Source: Streptomyces zingiberis
GTDB lineage: Bacteria; Actinomycetota; Actinomycetes; Streptomycetales; Streptomycetaceae
DNA: 64,000 bases
Assembly (NCBI RefSeq): GCF_012034935.1
Contig: NZ_JAATEN010000017.1
Location: forward strand, 82,652-146,651
Direction of reading: 5' to 3'
The position numbers were made by a program, and so were the translations under genes. The notes under the pieces were generated by a model. It saw only the letters and a list, made by a program, of their open reading frames with translations, was not told where the DNA came from and ran no database searches. Below, one piece after another: positions 60,956 through 64,000 of this stretch (position 1 is its first letter; each line of letters opens with the position of its first letter).

Positions 60956-63697
60956 TCAGCCCGTGTTGCGCAGCCCCGCCGCCACGCCGTTGACGGTGAG
61001 CAGCAGGGCCCGCGAGAGCAGCGGATCGGGCCGCTCACCGGCCTCGGCGGCCTTCCGCTGCCGGTCGAGGAGCGCGACCTGCAGATACGAGATCGGGTCG
61101 AGGTAGGCGTCGCGGATGCCGAAGGTCTGCTGGAGCACGGGGTTGGAGTCCAGCAGCCGTTCCCCGCCGGTGACCCGCAGCACCTCTTCCACGGTCAGCG
61201 CGTGCTCCGCCTCGATGGTGGCGAAGACGTGGCGCAGATCCTCGGGGACGAGGGTCTCCACGTAGTGCCGGGCGATGCGCAGATCCGTCTTGGCGAGCGT
61301 CATCTCCACGTTGGAGAGGAAGTTGCGGAAGAAGTGCCAGTGCTCGAACATCTCGCCGAGCACGTCGTCCAGACCGGCCTCGCGGGCGGCCCGCAGACCC
61401 GAGCCGACCCCGAACCAGCCGGGGACGATCTGCCGGGACTGCGTCCAGCCGAAGACCCACGGGATGGCGCGGAGCCCGTCGAGCCCGGCGCCGCTGTCGG
61501 GGCGGCGGGACGGCCGGGAACCGAGGTGCAGCTCGGCGAGCTGGTCCACCGGGGTGGAGGCGAAGAAGTACGCGGGCAGGTCCGGGTCCTCGACCAGCCG
61601 CCGGTAGGCGCCGTGGGCCGCGTCGGAGACGGTGTCCATGGCCGCGTCCCAGCGGGCCAGGGCCTCGCCGGACTGGCGGGGCGCGGTGTGCAGGGCGGAC
61701 GCCTGGAGGGTGGCGGCGACGGTCAGTTCCAGGGTCTCCCGGGCGAGGGTGGGGACCAGGTACTTGTCGGAGATCACCTCACCCTGCTCGGTGACCTTGA
61801 TCTCCCCCTCCAGGGTGCCCCAGGGCTGGGCCAGGATCGCGTCGTGCGAGGGGCCGCCGCCGCGGCCGACGGTGCCGCCGCGGCCGTGGAAGAGGCGGAG
61901 CCGCACGCCGTGCCGGTGGGCGACGTCCCGCAGGCGGCGCTGCGCGCGGTGGATCTCCCACTGGCTGGTGGTGATCCCGCCGAACTTGGAGGAGTCGGAG
62001 TAGCCGAGCATGACCTCCTGGACGTCGCCGCGGAGCGCGACGAGCCGGCGGTAGGAGGGGTCGGAGAGCATGTCGTCGAGGATGACGTCGGCGGCGCGCA
62101 GCTCGTCGGTCGTCTCCAGCAGCGGCACGATGCCGATCTTCGCCCAGCCCGCGTGCAGGTCGAGCAGGCCCGCCTCACGGGCGAGGACGGCGGCGGCGAA
62201 GACGTCGTCGGCGCCCTGGCACATCGAGATGATGTACGACTCGATCACCTCGGGGCCGAACCGCTCCAGGGCGTCGCCGATCGTCTCGAAGACACCGAGG
62301 GTCCGGGCCCCGGCGGCGTCGAGCGGGGCGGGCCGCGGCGCGAGCGGGCGGCGGGAGCGGAGTTCCTTGGCGAGCAGCCGGGTGCGGTAGTCCCGCGGCA
62401 TGTCGGCGTAGCGCCAGGACTCCTCGCCGAGCCGGTCGAAGAGCTGCCCGAGGGCGTGGTGGTGGGCGTCGGCGTGCTCGCGGACGTCCATGGTGGCGAG
62501 CTGGAGGCCGAAGGCCGCGAGGGTGCGCAGGGTGCGGTCGAGGTGGCCGTCGGCGAAGAGGGTGCCGCGGTGGGCGCGGAGCGACTCCTGGACGAGGGCG
62601 AGGTCGGCGAGGAGTTCGGCGGTGCCGAGGTAGTCGCGGCCCTCCTGGTGGGGCGTGCCGGAGGCGAGCCGCTGCCGGGTGTTGAGCAGCTTCTGGCGGA
62701 TGCAGGTCGCCTTGAGGCGGTAGGGCTCCTCGGCGTTGAGCCGCTTGTAGCGGGGGCTGATGCCGGGGAGCCGCTCCAGGTCGAGGGCGAGGGAGTCCAG
62801 GAGCGGCTGGGTGGCGCCGGTGTAGCGGACGGAGTTGGAGAGCAGCCCGCGGAGCTGGTCCACGAGGTCGAGCGCGTCGGAGATGCCGTGCTCGTGCTGG
62901 AGGATCAGCACCTCACGGGTGACCTCGGGCGTGACGTTGGGGTTGCCGTCCCGGTCGCCGCCGATCCAGGTGCCGAAGGTGAGCGGGCGGGTGTCGGCGG
63001 GCAGCTCGACGCCGACCCGGGCCAGCTCGGCGGAGAGGTCCTCCAGGACGTCGCCCACGGCCCCGGCGTGCAGCTCGTCCAGGTAGTAGATGGCGTTACG
63101 GGCCTCGTCGGCGGGCTCGGGGCGGACCACCCGGAGCTCGTCGGTCTGCCAGACCAGGTCGATGTTCTCCGCGAGCCGCAGGTCGTGCCGGCGGCGGTCG
63201 CCGCTGCCGGCGCCGGGGGAGTCCTCCAGCAGGGTGGCGATACGGCGGAGCTTGCCCAGGACGCTGCGCCGGGCGGCCTCGGTGGGGTGCGCGGTGAAGA
63301 CGGGCCGGACGTTCAGATGGCGCACGGTCTCGCGGACGTGCTCGGGGTCGGCGTCCTTGAGCCGGTCCGCGGTACGGGCCAGGAGGCCGCCCTCGGCGGC
63401 GCGGCGGGCGCGGAGCTGCCGGCCGCGGTGCACCTGCTCGGTGATGTTCGCCAGGTGGAAGTAGGTGGAGAACGCCCTCACCAGTTTGGCGGCGGTGGGC
63501 AGATCGGTCTCGCCGAGGAGGCGGGCGGCGGCCTCCCCGTCGGTCCGGGTCAGACGGCGGACGCGCTCGACGAGATCCAGGAGGTCGGGTCCCTCCTGGC
63601 GGACGAGCGTCTCGCCCAGGAGGTCGCCGAGCCGCCGGATGTCAGCGCGCAGGGGGGCGTTGTCGTCGGTCTCGGGTGTGGGGTCGGCACTGCTCAC
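60956..63697 (-). CDS. ppc: Phosphoenolpyruvate carboxylase
   Basis: Adds bicarbonate to PEP to give oxaloacetate, replenishing the TCA cycle. The 913-residue protein has the family signatures VFTAHPTEAARRS (catalytic His), VMLGYSDSSKFGGITTSQW and FHGRGGTVGRGGGPSHDAI, and ends VNGVAAGLRNTG; the usual C-terminal Gln-Asn-Thr-Gly is Arg-Asn-Thr-Gly here. GTG 63697 has GAGGAG upstream and gives the conventional length; the frame extends further upstream only through low-complexity residues. It is divergent from the truncated gene at the right edge. Confidence 0.97.
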   Translation of the reverse strand: MSSADPTPETDDNAPLRADIRRLGDLLGETLVRQEGPDLLDLVERVRRLTRTDGEAAARLLGETDLPTAAKLVRAFSTYFHLANITEQVHRGRQLRARRAAEGGLLARTADRLKDADPEHVRETVRHLNVRPVFTAHPTEAARRSVLGKLRRIATLLEDSPGAGSGDRRRHDLRLAENIDLVWQTDELRVVRPEPADEARNAIYYLDELHAGAVGDVLEDLSAELARVGVELPADTRPLTFGTWIGGDRDGNPNVTPEVTREVLILQHEHGISDALDLVDQLRGLLSNSVRYTGATQPLLDSLALDLERLPGISPRYKRLNAEEPYRLKATCIRQKLLNTRQRLASGTPHQEGRDYLGTAELLADLALVQESLRAHRGTLFADGHLDRTLRTLAAFGLQLATMDVREHADAHHHALGQLFDRLGEESWRYADMPRDYRTRLLAKELRSRRPLAPRPAPLDAAGARTLGVFETIGDALERFGPEVIESYIISMCQGADDVFAAAVLAREAGLLDLHAGWAKIGIVPLLETTDELRAADVILDDMLSDPSYRRLVALRGDVQEVMLGYSDSSKFGGITTSQWEIHRAQRRLRDVAHRHGVRLRLFHGRGGTVGRGGGPSHDAILAQPWGTLEGEIKVTEQGEVISDKYLVPTLARETLELTVAATLQASALHTAPRQSGEALARWDAAMDTVSDAAHGAYRRLVEDPDLPAYFFASTPVDQLAELHLGSRPSRRPDSGAGLDGLRAIPWVFGWTQSRQIVPGWFGVGSGLRAAREAGLDDVLGEMFEHWHFFRNFLSNVEMTLAKTDLRIARHYVETLVPEDLRHVFATIEAEHALTVEEVLRVTGGERLLDSNPVLQQTFGIRDAYLDPISYLQVALLDRQRKAAEAGERPDPLLSRALLLTVNGVAAGLRNTG

Positions 63698-63802
63698 AGG
63701 TGCTGGCTCCTCAAGTGGACGGGCACGACGGGCAGGGTGCGGACCGCGCTGTCCGGCGCACCCAGGATAGGCGCCTGGTGACCCGCGGCACCCTCCGGAC
63801 CA

Positions 63803-63858
63803 TTGACCCCACCCCATCCCCTGCCATACTTACGACGCCGTAGGTTACGCCCCCGTAG
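63803..63858 (+). promoter_or_regulatory. Promoter and repeat operator of the truncated right-edge gene
   Basis: TTGACC (63803-63808) and CATACT/TACTTA (63825-63832) make a plausible promoter with 16-18-base spacing. Overlapping and just downstream are two direct copies of TTACG-N4-CGTAG (63830-63843 and 63845-63858), whose arms are also inverted repeats. A repressor bound there would cover the transcription start. Confidence 0.55.
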
Positions 63859-63889
63859 CCATGCCCCCGTTCGATGAGGGACTCCCCCC

Positions 63890-64000
<111 letters not shown>

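Noticed and set aside
59675..63781. Long plus-strand open frame opposite ppc and the ROK gene
   Set aside because: Same cause: antisense of high-GC3 coding sequence, Val/Gly/Leu-rich with no recognisable fold.

Overview
The window is high-GC (well above 70% by eye) actinobacterial DNA. It carries a block of housekeeping genes in the order I associate with Streptomyces chromosomes: ndh, ppx, DUF501, ftsB/divIC, eno, rpf genes, P450, mazG, surA-like, mfd, and later glmU, prs, rplY, pth and ppc. The LysM resuscitation-promoting factor gene sits behind a c-di-AMP (ydaO) riboswitch, and a geosmin synthase is present. Together these point to Streptomyces or a close relative. All names come from reading protein and DNA motifs; no database search was run.

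Layout. 1-11.7 kb, nearly all minus strand: type II NADH dehydrogenase (cut by the left edge), polyphosphatase, DUF501, divisome protein FtsB, enolase, two peptidoglycan-cleaving Rpf proteins, a CYP107-like P450, a DUF6479 membrane protein, MazG and a SurA-like lipoprotein. 12.3-17.6 kb: membrane acyltransferase, family 2 glycosyltransferase, and a Ser/Thr kinase translationally coupled to a membrane protein. 18-27.6 kb: secreted neutral ceramidase, Mfd, and a MacB/FtsX-type ABC exporter. 28.3-30.6 kb: AraC-type regulator, then a YwqJ-deaminase/SUKH-3 toxin-immunity-like pair. 31.2-35.5 kb: a family 2B encapsulin shell gene directly downstream of a two-domain geosmin synthase. 35.7-43.7 kb: DUF4239 protein, proline-rich surface protein, SMI1/KNR4 protein, a single-chain Imm35-like/deaminase/SUKH-4-like protein, a DivIVA-like coiled-coil protein, and a lower-GC serine hydrolase that may be acquired. 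43.9-50.3 kb: an orphan histidine kinase, tRNA-Gln(TTG), glmU, prs, rplY, pth. 50.4-53 kb: two SDR genes divergent from a TetR gene across a leaderless promoter/operator. 53-60.1 kb: a GH42 beta-galactosidase/ABC sugar uptake operon with a ROK regulator and a clear operator. 60.4-64 kb: small membrane protein, ppc, and the start of a divergent gene that runs into 47 consecutive C residues.

How the parts work together. The core genes cover glycolysis and anaplerosis (eno, ppc), nucleotide and sugar precursors (prs, glmU), translation (rplY, pth, tRNA-Gln), cell division (ftsB) and repair (mfd). Rpf enzymes under c-di-AMP control link wall remodelling to spore germination or dormancy exit. The most distinctive accessory feature is the geosmin synthase/encapsulin 2B pair. 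The synthase has an unusually long disordered C-terminal tail that repeats a motif from its inter-domain linker, which would suit a cargo protein loaded into a protein shell. This pair is bracketed by two SUKH/deaminase conflict modules. The sugar operon is a self-contained uptake and hydrolysis unit for a beta-galactoside.
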